In this document: piece by piece, positions 51,788 to 60,995 of the stretch
Numbering within the stretch: position 1 is the stretch's first letter
How the letters are laid out: each line of letters starts with the position of its first letter
Assembly: GCA_019285755.1 (NCBI GenBank)
Contig: CP079103.1
Location: forward strand, 5,489,001 to 5,553,000
Direction: 5' to 3'
DNA from: Chitinophaga sp. E66
Lineage (GTDB): Bacteria > Bacteroidota > Bacteroidia > Chitinophagales > Chitinophagaceae
Length of the DNA stretch: 64,000 nt
Notes under the pieces: model-generated
What the model was told of the DNA's origin: nothing
Database searches by the model: none
What the model saw: the letters and a program-made list of their open reading frames with translations, nothing else
Position numbers and translations under genes: made by a program

Positions 51788-51928
51788 GATATCAATATCT
51801 GACTCTCAAAAGCTTTCTGTACGATCGGGTAACTGTGCTTTTCTGACTCTCAAAAGCAATGATGTTCCTGTATACTACATTAACAACAGTAGTGCCGGAT
51901 TGTTCATATGCTGCTGTTGCTGGTTGAA

Positions 51929-52513
51929 TTAGTTTCCACTGCGACCTAATGCAGCCACTTTACGGAGCATTTGCGCCCGGGCTATATTACTTTGCCGACG
52001 GATCTTTCCGAATGCGGTAATGCGGACAGGGCTGATTCCGCAAAATTCTAAGGTCGCGCGCTTCATAGCATGGTGGCCGGCATTTCGGTATATCAACCAG
52101 TTATACCATAACGGGCTGTCCATGGTGGTGATGATACGCCCGGACCGTCCTTTCAGGAGCTTATCCCACAACGGGGATTTCTCACGATACTTAAATGCCT
52201 TACCAGGAAGAAACACCCGGTCGATAAATCCCTTCATCAATCCCGGCATCGTTCCCCACCAGGTAGGATAAACCCAAACCAAATGATCGCACCATTGAAT
52301 ATCTTCCCAGGCGGCTTCGATATCCGGTTCCCAGGGTACGCGCTGCCTGTAACCAAAATGGAGGTCGGGATTGAAGGTAAGGTCGCCCAGGCGCAGGAAC
52401 CGGACTACATGCCCCGCGGCGGAAGCCGCCTCTGCATATGCGTCAGAAAGTGCTCCGCAAAAGCTGGAAGGATCCGGATGACCGAGGACAACAAGGATTT
52501 TTTTGACTTTCAT
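51929..52513 (-). CDS. NAD(P)H-dependent flavoprotein oxidoreductase (quinone-reductase-like)
   Basis: Intact, 194 residues from ATG 52513 (MKVKKILVVLGHPDPSSFCG). The flavodoxin-like fold is shown by the FMN/FAD-binding start, the WCDHLVWVYPTWWGTMPGLM block and KGFIDRVFLPGKAFKYREK. The family covers MdaB, KefF and NQO-type enzymes that reduce quinones by two electrons. An alternative start further upstream would add about 16 residues (MILVKKQTAHKCHICG) and is less likely. It is convergent with the Crp-like gene. Confidence 0.85.
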   Translation of the reverse strand: MKVKKILVVLGHPDPSSFCGALSDAYAEAASAAGHVVRFLRLGDLTFNPDLHFGYRQRVPWEPDIEAAWEDIQWCDHLVWVYPTWWGTMPGLMKGFIDRVFLPGKAFKYREKSPLWDKLLKGRSGRIITTMDSPLWYNWLIYRNAGHHAMKRATLEFCGISPVRITAFGKIRRQSNIARAQMLRKVAALGRSGN

Positions 52514-53034
52514 TCCACAAATATGGCACTTGTGAGCTGTCTGTTTTTTGACCAAAATCAATAAATGGAATGATACGCGGGCTTATGCTGTTATTCGGCG
52601 TCATTGCCCGGCTTCCTTCTGATGCACGTGGCTGGCGCTATCTGCCTGTTTAGCAACAACAAATTGCCGGATATGAACCTTTTCCCAAGTGTGTGACGAC
52701 ATCAGTTTGGCTTGGACCAATCGGTACTGTGTTCCCCAATTACGGTTCTGGGGTTAACTATCGTAAGTTATCAACGATATCAGCGGATCATTAGCCTAAC
52801 AAAAAGGTCCGTTAGAAAACGGACCTTCTACTAAACTAACCCAAACAAACGTTTAAAAAACGTTATGTATATTCTTTAATATTTTATGTTGTGCGCTTCG
52901 GGCTCGCTGCATTGCAGGCAATCCTTCCGAGCATCCATTTTTATTTGTTCACGGGCCTACAGCCGGGCACCGGTATTGTGATGGCACCTACATTGGCTTG
53001 GTACTTTCTGTAACCGTTCCTGTACATTCTTCGC
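52514..53034. other. Intergenic region downstream of recA
   Basis: About 520 bases without a supported gene. The main content is the recA terminator at 52801-52827. A palindromic AACGTTTAAAAAACGTT-like stretch lies near 52849. Nothing else was recognised. Confidence 0.5.
52801..52827 (-). terminator. Terminator of recA
   Basis: AAGGTCCGT and ACGGACCTT form a 9-bp stem; on the complement strand it is followed by TTTTT. It lies about 210 bases past the recA stop. Confidence 0.7.
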
Positions 53035-54045
53035 TTACGCAGAGGCAGCAGCTTCGGCGAGTTTCGCCTTGATCTTACCTTCCACTTCAGCAGCAACTTC
53101 CGGATTGTCCATCAGCAATTGCTTCACCGCATCGCGGCCCTGACCCAGTTTGTTGCCTTCGTAGCTGAACCAGCTACCGCTCTTTTGGATAACACCGTAT
53201 TCCACACCCATATCGATCAACTCGCCGGTTTTGGAGATACCGAGACCAAAAATGATATCGAACTCAGCCATCCGGAACGGAGGCGCTACCTTGTTTTTTA
53301 CTACTTTCACCTTCACACGGTTACCTACTGCCTCGTCGCCGTCTTTAATCTGGCTCATACGGCGAATGTCCAGACGAACAGATGCATAAAACTTCAGTGC
53401 GTTACCACCGGTCGTGGTTTCGGGGTTACCGAACATTACGCCGATCTTTTCACGCAGCTGGTTAATGAAGATGCAGCAGCAGTTTGTTTTCGAAATGGTG
53501 GCCGTCAGCTTTCTCAGCGCCTGGGACATCAGACGTGCCTGCAGGCCCATCTTGCTCTCTCCCATCTCGCCTTCCAGCTCACCCTTCGGCACCAGCGCCG
53601 CCACGGAGTCAATCACCACCACATCTACCGCGCCGGACAAAATCAGGCGGTCGGCGATTTCCAGCGCCTGCTCACCATGGTCGGGCTGCGAAATCAACAG
53701 GGAATCCACATCCACGCCCAGCTTGCGGGCATATGAACTGTCGAATGCGTGCTCCGCGTCAATGATAGCACAAATGCCACCCTTCTTCTGCGCTTCCGCA
53801 ATCGTATGTATCGCTACTGTCGTCTTACCCGAAGATTCAGGACCGTAAATCTCAATGATACGGCCTTTCGGGAACCCGCCAATACCCAGGGCAATATCCA
53901 GCCCCAAAGACCCCGTAGAGATAACCTCCATCGGCGCCTCGGCTTTTTCTCCCATCATCATCACAGATCCCTTTCCGAAATCCTTCTCGATCTTGTCCAT
54001 GGTAAGGCGAAGGGCCTTCAGCTTTTCTGTATTGGCGTTTGACAT
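53035..54045 (-). CDS. recA: Recombinase A
   Basis: Intact, 336 residues. Core motifs are GSLGLDIALGIGGFPKGRII, Walker A GPESSGKTT, AIIDAEHAFD, Walker B VVVIDSVAAL and loop 2 FINQLREKIGVMFGNPETTT. The C-terminal domain ends KIKAKLAEAAASA. It forms the filament for strand exchange and triggers SOS-type responses where a LexA exists. No SOS box was recognised; a long 11-bp repeat array lies about 240 bases upstream of the start. Confidence 0.97.
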   Translation of the reverse strand: MSNANTEKLKALRLTMDKIEKDFGKGSVMMMGEKAEAPMEVISTGSLGLDIALGIGGFPKGRIIEIYGPESSGKTTVAIHTIAEAQKKGGICAIIDAEHAFDSSYARKLGVDVDSLLISQPDHGEQALEIADRLILSGAVDVVVIDSVAALVPKGELEGEMGESKMGLQARLMSQALRKLTATISKTNCCCIFINQLREKIGVMFGNPETTTGGNALKFYASVRLDIRRMSQIKDGDEAVGNRVKVKVVKNKVAPPFRMAEFDIIFGLGISKTGELIDMGVEYGVIQKSGSWFSYEGNKLGQGRDAVKQLLMDNPEVAAEVEGKIKAKLAEAAASA

Positions 54046-54576
54046 AATAGTTTGAATTAGTAAGTCAGTATTTAGGTTTGTTTAGATTTTCAGCATTCTC
54101 AGCTTGGTACTGCAAGGTAAAACTATTTTTAGATTTATTCCTAAAATATTTAGCAATTTCTTTTTAATGCTAAGTTTTATAGTATCAATCCCTGCCGTTC
54201 ACAATACAAAATTGCAACACTACTACGCACAGAATCTGCGCAGTGATAAAAATCATCATTTCCCCGGATAATTGTTTTGCAACCATGTTGCCATCCTCCT
54301 ACCATCCTCCTACCAACCACCTTCAAACCCTTGCCATAACTGGGTACAACAGGAGGATGGCAGGAGGATGGTAGGAGGATGGTAGGAAGATGGCAGGAGG
54401 ATGACAGGATGTTAATAGCGCTCATGGCGCAACCCTCCTATTAGAATAAAGGCATCACAGTAGATTGATTAACACCTACTTGTAACAAATTTTCAGTAAA
54501 TAAGCCGATAAATGAAGAAAAGCTGAAGTGTGCGACGCAACGGATGCCTCATAGACTTCCCGGGCCAGGCCTCAAC
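54046..54576. other. Long intergenic region upstream of recA
   Basis: About 530 bases that include the recA promoter region and the 11-bp repeat array at 54290-54411. An 82-codon frame on the complement strand (54177-54425) spans the repeats and is low-complexity; it is not supported as a gene. Confidence 0.5.
54290..54411. repeat. 11-bp repeat array with inverted arms upstream of recA
   Basis: Six units of AGGAGGATGGY start at 54351, 54362, 54373, 54384, 54395 and 54406, exactly 11 bases apart, with small changes in the last three. Facing them, at 54290-54322, are three inverse units (GCCATCCTCCT, ACCATCCTCCT, ACCAACCACCT) with the same period. The arms can pair over some 30 bases around a 28-base loop. 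Confidence 0.85.
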
Positions 54577-55244
54577 TTATCCCAAAATGAGATAAGCAAC
54601 CACCTGCGCCAGGATCCCCACAATGAAGCCCGTCCAAACCTCAGCAGGGGTATGCGCGTCCAGCACCAGGCGCGATGTGCCCGCAATGCCCGACAGCAAC
54701 ACCGCTATCGCCAACGGAAGCGCCACATTCATCCCCAGGCCGGCCATCAGGCAAAGCAAAAAGCCCACAACGCCCCCAGCCCACGGTATGCATGCTGATC
54801 TTAACGAAACTGTTCGCCACGAAGGAAATCACCACCGCCACGAACACGCCCAGCCAAAAAGCATTGTAAAACGCCGGGGAAGCCCCTCGCGCTTGAACGT
54901 GTAAAACGCCCAGAAGTAAAATATGATGGAAGCTACGTAAGGTATAATCCTGTCCTTCTGCCCCGTAAGCGTAATATTCTGCACAAACCCCAACGCCTTC
55001 GACAACAGCACCACCAGCATCGGGAACAACACGCTCGCCACCGTCACCCGGATAAAAAGCACATCATAAGCCCAGCGGAAACTATTGTTCCGGAATGCCG
55101 TAAAATATTCCGGTAAAGCCGTCACCGACAAAAAGTCACGAGCAGCGGGATAAATAAAGGGTGCAAAACGTACGAAAATACGTTTGCCACAGCCCTGGTA
55201 ACGGGCGAAAAATTCGTTTTCTGCTCTTCCATGAATGTCATCAT
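54577..55244 (-). CDS. PAP2-superfamily membrane phosphatase (apparent frameshifts)
   Basis: About 222 residues, mostly membrane helices. PAP2 motifs are TGQKDRIIPY (Lys-Arg-Pro), ISMHTVGWGG (Ser-His) and GTSRLVLDAHTPAEVWTGF (Arg, His, then acidic). Such enzymes remove phosphate from lipids such as undecaprenyl or phosphatidylglycerol phosphate. The start ATG (55244) overlaps the rpoN stop by four bases, so it is co-translated with rpoN. Shifts near 55135, 54880 and 54785. Confidence 0.85.
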
Positions 55245-56731
55245 AATTCCTTGCGTAAACGCGCCACCGGGATATTCAGCTGCTCACGGTATTTGGCCAC
55301 GGTGCGCCGCGCGATGTTGTAACCCTTGTCCTGCAGCATCTTGGTGAGGTTCTCGTCGCTCAGCGGCTTGCGCTTGTTTTCCCCGCCGATCATGTCCGAC
55401 AGGATTTTCTTCACTTCGCGGGTCGATACTTCCTCACCGCTGTCTGTGCTCAGCGACTCGGAGAAAAAGAATTTCAGCTTGAAGGTGCCGAATTCAGTTT
55501 GTACGTATTTACTATTGGCCACACGGCTCACCGTCGAGATATCGAGCTGGGTGATGTCCGCTATATCCTTGAGGATCATAGGCCGCATGCTGGTCTCGTC
55601 GCCCGTCAGGAAGAAATCATATTGGTAGTTCATGATTGCCTCCATGGTGCTAAGCAGGGTATGCTGCCGCTGTTTGATGGCGTCGATGAACCATTTGGCC
55701 GCATCGATCTTTTGTTTGATGAACAATACCGCTTCTTTCTGGCGCTTGTCTTTCTTGTCGCCACGGTCATATTCTTTCAGCATTTCGCGGTACCCCTCCG
55801 AAATACGGAGGTCTGGCGCGTTTTTGCTGTTGAGGGAAAGCTCGAGCTTCCCGGCGTTGTTCATAATGAAGAAATCCGGGATCACATAGCTTTCCGCCTT
55901 ATTGAGCACGCTGTGGTTGGCGCCCGGTTTAGGGTTCAGCTTGATAATCTGCCCGATGGCCTCGCGGAGGTCATCGTCCGTCAGGTTCAGCGAGCGCTGT
56001 ATTTTCTCGTAGTGTTTCTTGGTAAATTCGTCGAAGTAATCGTCCAGGATACGGGTGGCACTGATAATGCCTTCATCGTCCTGCGGTTTGCGGCGGAGTT
56101 GCAGCAGGAGGCATTCCTTCAGATCGGAGCAGCATACGCCCGGCGGGTCGAAGGTCTGGATCAGCTTGATCAGCTGGCGGATCTCTTCTTCGTCGGTATC
56201 CACGTTCTGGGAGAAGGACAGATCGTCCACGATGGCGGACGCCTCGCGGCGGAGGTACCCATCATCATCAATAGAACCAATGATCTGTTCGGCGATGCGG
56301 CGCTGGCGCTCATCGAGGGTCTGGAGGCCCAGCTGGTCGAGCAGGTGATCGTGGAAGGTGGTTTCCACGCGGATGGGCATGGTGCGGGATTCGTCGGGGT
56401 CGGGATAATTATCGTCCCGCAGTTTGTAATCGGCGATCTCGTCATCGCCTTCCGACACATATTCTGATATATCTATATTATCGTATTCGCTTTCGCTGCC
56501 GTCCGGTTCGAATTCATCTTCGCCGGGCGTCTCAAACTCATCGGCGGGTTTTTCCATGTCATCTTCGGGAGAAGAGCCGTCTTCACTGAATTCGAGCGCC
56601 GGGTTTTCTTCGAGTTCTTCCTTGATCCTTTCTTCCAGATTGGCAGTAGGTACCTGCAGCAGTTTCATGAGCTGAATCTGCTGAGGCGACAGTTTTTGTA
56701 ATAACTTCTGTTGTTGGGTCTGCTTTAACAT
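55241..56731 (-). CDS. rpoN: RNA polymerase sigma-54 factor
   Basis: Intact, 496 residues. Region I is the Gln/Leu-rich activator domain (KQTQQQKLLQKLSPQQIQLM). The acidic region II (residues about 45-115) is long. The core-binding region has DPPGVCCSDLKECLLLQLRR. The DNA-binding end has ITQLDISTVSRVANSKYVQT and the RpoN box ARRTVAKYRE. It drives promoters of the -24/-12 type and needs an AAA+ activator; none is in this window. Confidence 0.97.
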   Translation of the reverse strand: MLKQTQQQKLLQKLSPQQIQLMKLLQVPTANLEERIKEELEENPALEFSEDGSSPEDDMEKPADEFETPGEDEFEPDGSESEYDNIDISEYVSEGDDEIADYKLRDDNYPDPDESRTMPIRVETTFHDHLLDQLGLQTLDERQRRIAEQIIGSIDDDGYLRREASAIVDDLSFSQNVDTDEEEIRQLIKLIQTFDPPGVCCSDLKECLLLQLRRKPQDDEGIISATRILDDYFDEFTKKHYEKIQRSLNLTDDDLREAIGQIIKLNPKPGANHSVLNKAESYVIPDFFIMNNAGKLELSLNSKNAPDLRISEGYREMLKEYDRGDKKDKRQKEAVLFIKQKIDAAKWFIDAIKQRQHTLLSTMEAIMNYQYDFFLTGDETSMRPMILKDIADITQLDISTVSRVANSKYVQTEFGTFKLKFFFSESLSTDSGEEVSTREVKKILSDMIGGENKRKPLSDENLTKMLQDKGYNIARRTVAKYREQLNIPVARLRKEL

Positions 56732-56743
56732 GGCTCGTTCCTT

Positions 56744-57355
56744 TTACCACTTTCCCTCCCCGTCCAGGCTCAACTGGTCCGGTAGCAAGCGGAACGACCT
56801 TCTGTGAAAGGGCGTATCGCCGTGATTCCGGATAGCGTCTCTGTGCTGGCGGGTCGGATAACCTTTGTTGTCTTTCCAGCCATAGTGCGGGAATTGTTCA
56901 TGCAGGTTATGCATGTATTCGTCCCGATAGGTTTTGGCCAGCACCGATGCTGCGGCTATGGATGCATATTTTCCGTCGCCCTGAATTATGCAGGTATGCG
57001 GGATATTGCCATAGGGAGTAAATCTGTTACCATCGATGAGTAACAACTGGGGCTGTAGCGATAATCGTGCCAAAGCGATGTGCATCGCTTTGAATGAGGC
57101 TTTCAGGATGTTGATCCGGTCGATTTCCTCGTTGTCTACACTGGCTACCGCATAAGCTAAAGCCCTTGTCTCGATAATCCCTCTCAGCTCGAACCTGTCT
57201 GCTTCCGTCATTTGTTTGGAATCATTGAGGAAAGGGTGGCTGAAATCCCTCGGCAATATGACCGCCGCTGCGAACACGGGGCCGGCAAGGCAGCCCCTGC
57301 CAGCTTCATCGCATCCGGCTTCGGTAAGTTCGTCCTGAAAATAAGGCAGCAGCAA
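56744..57355 (-). CDS. rnhB: Ribonuclease HII
   Basis: Cleaves RNA in RNA-DNA hybrids and removes single ribonucleotides. The catalytic motifs are AGCDEAGRGCLAGPV (Asp-Glu), LNDSKQM, QLLLIDGNRF (Asp) and AASVLAKTYRDEYM (Asp). 203 residues. No ATG precedes LLPYFQDELTEAG, so the TTG at 57355 is taken as start; the frame also stays open upstream to an ATG inside the ctaA promoter region. The stop is 12 bases before rpoN, in the same direction. Confidence 0.9.
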   Translation of the reverse strand: MLLPYFQDELTEAGCDEAGRGCLAGPVFAAAVILPRDFSHPFLNDSKQMTEADRFELRGIIETRALAYAVASVDNEEIDRINILKASFKAMHIALARLSLQPQLLLIDGNRFTPYGNIPHTCIIQGDGKYASIAAASVLAKTYRDEYMHNLHEQFPHYGWKDNKGYPTRQHRDAIRNHGDTPFHRRSFRLLPDQLSLDGEGKW

Positions 57356-57447
57356 GGTTACTGGTTTTGTTGGCGCTAAAATTACAAAAACCGCCCGATA
57401 GATTCCTGAATTGATAAAAATCATCCGCACCGGAGGGATTTTCCCCA

Positions 57448-57455
57448 TAAATTTG
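57448..57455 (+). promoter_or_regulatory. -7 promoter element directly before ctaA
   Basis: TAAATTTG matches TAnnTTTG and ends six bases before the ATG at 57462, another leaderless arrangement. No strong -33. Confidence 0.4.
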
Positions 57456-57461
57456 CCGGTT

Positions 57462-58493
57462 ATGGACATGCAGCAAACAAAAGGGAACCGGGCCATCGTC
57501 ATCTGGTTATACACCGGGGTGGCTATGATCATCGTGCAGGTTTTGCTGGGCGGCATCACCCGGCTCACGGGCAGCGGCCTCAGCATCACGGAGTGGAAGC
57601 CCATCCTGGGCGCCCTTCCGCCCATGAGCGAAGCCGCCTGGCAGGAAGCTTTTGCCAAATACCAGGAGATCGGCCAGAGCAAGTATATCAATAGCCACTT
57701 TACGCTGTCCGACTTTAAATGGATCTATTTCTGGGAGTGGCTCCACCGCAACTGGGCCCGCCTCATCGGCATCGTGTTCTTTGTGCCGTTCATCTGGTTC
57801 ATTATAAAAAGACCATTAACCGCAGCATGATCTGGCACATGATCGTCCTTTTCATACTGGGCGGCCTCCAGGGAGGCATCGGATGGATCATGGTGAAGAG
57901 CGGGTTGAATGAGGAAGACCTCTATGTCAGCCACATTCGTTTAGCCATCCACTTTATCGCTGCGCTCGGCCTGCTGTGGTACGTCCTCTGGTTTGCCCTG
58001 AAGCTCAGCATTTCCCCGGCTCAACGCGCCGAAGCCCCCGGCTCCGCAGCCTCTCCGGCTGGATACTGGGGCTCCTCGTTATCCAGTTGGTGTACGGCGC
58101 CTTCATGGCCGGCCTTCACGCAGCACTGGCCGCCAGCACTGGCCATCCATCAACGGCTACGCCGTTCCCGGGGATTTTTTTCTCAGGGAGGGTTCTGGGC
58201 AGATGTAACGCATAATCCCATTACCATCCATTTTATTCACCGCGGACTGGCCTATGTATTGGTAATACTAATCGCCATGTGGTATATCCGTTCCTGGAAG
58301 ATCCCCAGCTGCAGGGCGCCCGCGCCGCTGCATTATTCACCGTGCTGCTGCAGGTATTCCTCGGCGTGCTCACCGTAATGAACAGCAACGTTAAAATCCC
58401 CTCGGCTTCGCCCTCGCCCACCAGTTCGTGGGCATGTGCCTGCTGATGGTAATGGTATGGGCGCGGTTCCTGACCGCACCTTCACAGCGATGA
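57462..58493 (+). CDS. ctaA: Heme A synthase, COX15/CtaA family (apparent frameshifts)
   Basis: Converts heme O to heme A for aa3-type cytochrome oxidase. Eight membrane helices are expected; LLGGITRLTGSGLSITEWKP, FWEWLHRNWARLIGIVFF, VSHIRLAIHFIAALGLLWYV, HFIHRGLAYVLVILIAMWYI and GFALAHQFVGMCLLMVMVW carry the conserved heme-binding His residues. About 347 residues. Shifts near 57808, 58045, 58110, 58300 and 58400. The start MDMQQTKGNRAIVIW is chosen for its position after the -7 element. Confidence 0.9.
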
Positions 58494-58540
58494 CATATTA
58501 TTAATTTTTCATTGCCGATTTTCTCCCTTAATTTACTGAG

Positions 58541-60787
58541 GTGAAAAGATTTTGGTCAAGATTCTTCTACTCCTTCCCTATTCAGCTGCTGATGCTGCAT
58601 TTCCGCAAGTACCAGGTGCTCCTGATATTTTGGGCCATCCTGTTCAGTACGATCAATGGAGGATTTGCGAAGACATACGGCGGTGATGCGCTTTACCTCG
58701 CGCCCGAATACATGGGGAAAGTGAATTTCTACAGCACCACCGTGATGGGCATCGCTACCGCCATCTTCACCATGAGCTGGAACATCACTACGTTCATCCT
58801 CCACAGCGGCCGGTTTAAATTCCTTGCCACTACCTCCCAGCCGTTCTTCCGGTATTGCCTCAATAATGCCATCATCCCCGGCGCCTTCCTGCTGATGCTG
58901 CTTTGGCGTGGCTGGCAATACCAACGCTGGCAGGAACTGAACTCCGTTCCGCAGATCCTGCTGCTGGCGGAGGGTTTTATTTGCGGATACCTTGCTATTT
59001 TATTTTTTTCTTTCTTTTATTTCTTCAACGCGGATAAAAATATCGGCCGGCGGTTGATGCGGAAATTCGGCAATCCGCGTAATTTCCTCCGCACTATCCT
59101 CATCCCCAACCAGGAGCACGACGAAAACTCACTCCCTGTGTTGAACTATTTTTCCAGTCCCTGGCGCATCCGTCGCGCGCGCAATGTGGGCCATTACAAT
59201 AAACATTACCTGGATAACATCTTCCGCCAGCACCATTTCGCCGCCATGATCACCATCGGGCTGGCCTTGGTATTCCTGGTGATCATGGCCTACCTGATGG
59301 ATTACCCCGCATTCCGCATCCCCGCAGGCGCCAGCGTCCTCATCTTCTTTGCTTTCCTCATCGGTGTGGCAGGCGCTTATGCCTACCTGCTGGAAAGCTG
59401 GGCCATCCCGGTCCTCATTGCCATCATTCTCAGCCTGAACTGGATGGTGAAGAACCAGTGGCTCGATAACCGGAACAAAGCCTACGGCCTCGATTATAAC
59501 GATAAAAGTAACCGCCCGGCCTACAGCGTACCGCATTTGCAGGCGTTTTCACGTCCGCCCGCGCGGAAGCAGACCGTCAGCATACCCTTCAAATACTCGA
59601 GAACTGGAGGAAACGATTCCCTGCGGGCGCCAAGCCGCCCATGATCGTTATCAACACGAGCGGAGGCGGCAGCCGATCCGCCGCCTGGACCATGAACGTG
59701 CTCCAGCGATACGATAGCCTGCTGAAAGGGAAAATGCTCCGCCATACCATGCTCATCACCGGTGCGTCCGGCGGCATGATGGGCGCCACTTATTATCGCG
59801 AACTCTATCTCCGCCGGCAGGAAAACCGCATGCCGGCCTCACAAAATATTTACGATAGCTCATATTGCGAGAAGATATCAAGAGACCTCCTGAATTCTGT
59901 GTTCAGTTCCTTTGCCGTGAACGACTTCATTACCCCGTTCCGGCACTTCAAGATCGGCAACAATGCCTATGCGAAAGACCGCGGCTATGCCTTCGAGATG
60001 CAACTGAACCTGAACACTGATCATATCCTGAATAAAAAACTCGGCGAATACCGCCAGCCTGAATTCGAAGCGCGGATCCCCATGCTGATCTGGTGCGCGT
60101 CTATCAACGCCGACGGGCGGCGGTTGTACATGTCGCCCCAACCGGTCAGCTACCTCTGCGCCCCGGAATACCGCTATCCCACGCGTAGCATCCGAGACGT
60201 GGACGGCGTGGACTTTTCCCAGTTCTTCGCCAACCAGGACGCGGACGAGCTCCGTGTAACGAGCGCCATCCGCATGAGCGCCACCTTCCCGTACGTGCTG
60301 CCGAATGTATTCTTGCCGAGCTCGCCCATCGTGGATGTGATGGATGCTGGCATCAGCGATAATTTCGGGCAGGAAACCAGCCTCAGGTTCCTGTATAATT
60401 TCCGGGACTGGATCAACGCCAATACCTCCGGCGTGATATTCGTACAGCTGCGCGATTCGCGGAAGAACGACGTCAGCCCCATCAAACAGAAAAAGACCTG
60501 GGCGACCTCCTGTTTGAACCGCTTTTTTCCATGCAGCGCCACTGGACGAGCATGCAGGACTTTGACCAGGATCATCTCATTAATTATATGGAAGGGAATT
60601 TCCGGGGAAGTTTACCCGGCTGATTTTCCAGTATGTGCCCCAGCAAACAGACAAAGCCGCCGCACTGAGCTGGCACCTGACGCCGCGGGAAAAGCTGGAC
60701 ATCGCGCGGGCACTGGACAACCCGGTGAATCAACAGTCGTTCCGACAGCTGGAAGCCGCGCTGGAAGGGCGAATCACCCATCCATAG
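58541..60787 (+). CDS. Membrane protein with C-terminal patatin-like phospholipase domain (apparent frameshifts)
   Basis: Starts with GTG. The first 310 residues contain six or more hydrophobic helices (FRKYQVLLIFWAILFSTI, AILFFSFFYFF, FAAMITIGLALVFLVIMAYL, ASVLIFFAFLIGVAGAYAYL). After a shift near 59590 comes a patatin-like domain with IVINTSGGGSRSAAWTMNVL (oxyanion glycines), the nucleophile elbow LITGASGGMMG (residue about 406) and the catalytic Asp in VDVMDAGISDN (about 600). About 749 residues. A second shift lies near 60500. It would be a membrane-anchored lipid or ester hydrolase; the substrate is unknown. Confidence 0.85.
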
Positions 60788-60912
60788 CCCCATCCATTCG
60801 CATAATAACACATCTGTAGCAAGCTGAATAACAGGCCTGGACTGCATTGTCCGGAATCTGTTATTTCCGGGTTATTTATGACCTGGTGGCACCAAATTCG
60901 CATGTTTATTTG

Positions 60913-60920
60913 TACCTTTG
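60913..60920 (+). promoter_or_regulatory. -7 promoter element of typA
   Basis: TACCTTTG matches TAnnTTTG and lies 75 bases before the typA ATG at 60996. Confidence 0.45.
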
Positions 60921-60995
60921 CGCCTTCTTTCGGGTTTCTCCGGTTAAAACATGATACCGGGTAGGGGTTCGGAAACGGCTAAATTACTCATTGTC

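Noticed and set aside
54290..54411. Possible CRISPR array
   Set aside because: The units are 11 bases with no spacers and an exact helical period; a CRISPR array would have longer repeats separated by unique spacers.
54177..54425. Complement-strand protein across the 11-bp repeats
   Set aside because: It is low-complexity, carried by the repeat, and has no family; the region fits a DNA element better.
55499..56467. 322-codon plus-strand frame
   Set aside because: It is antisense to intact rpoN, which has all its motifs.
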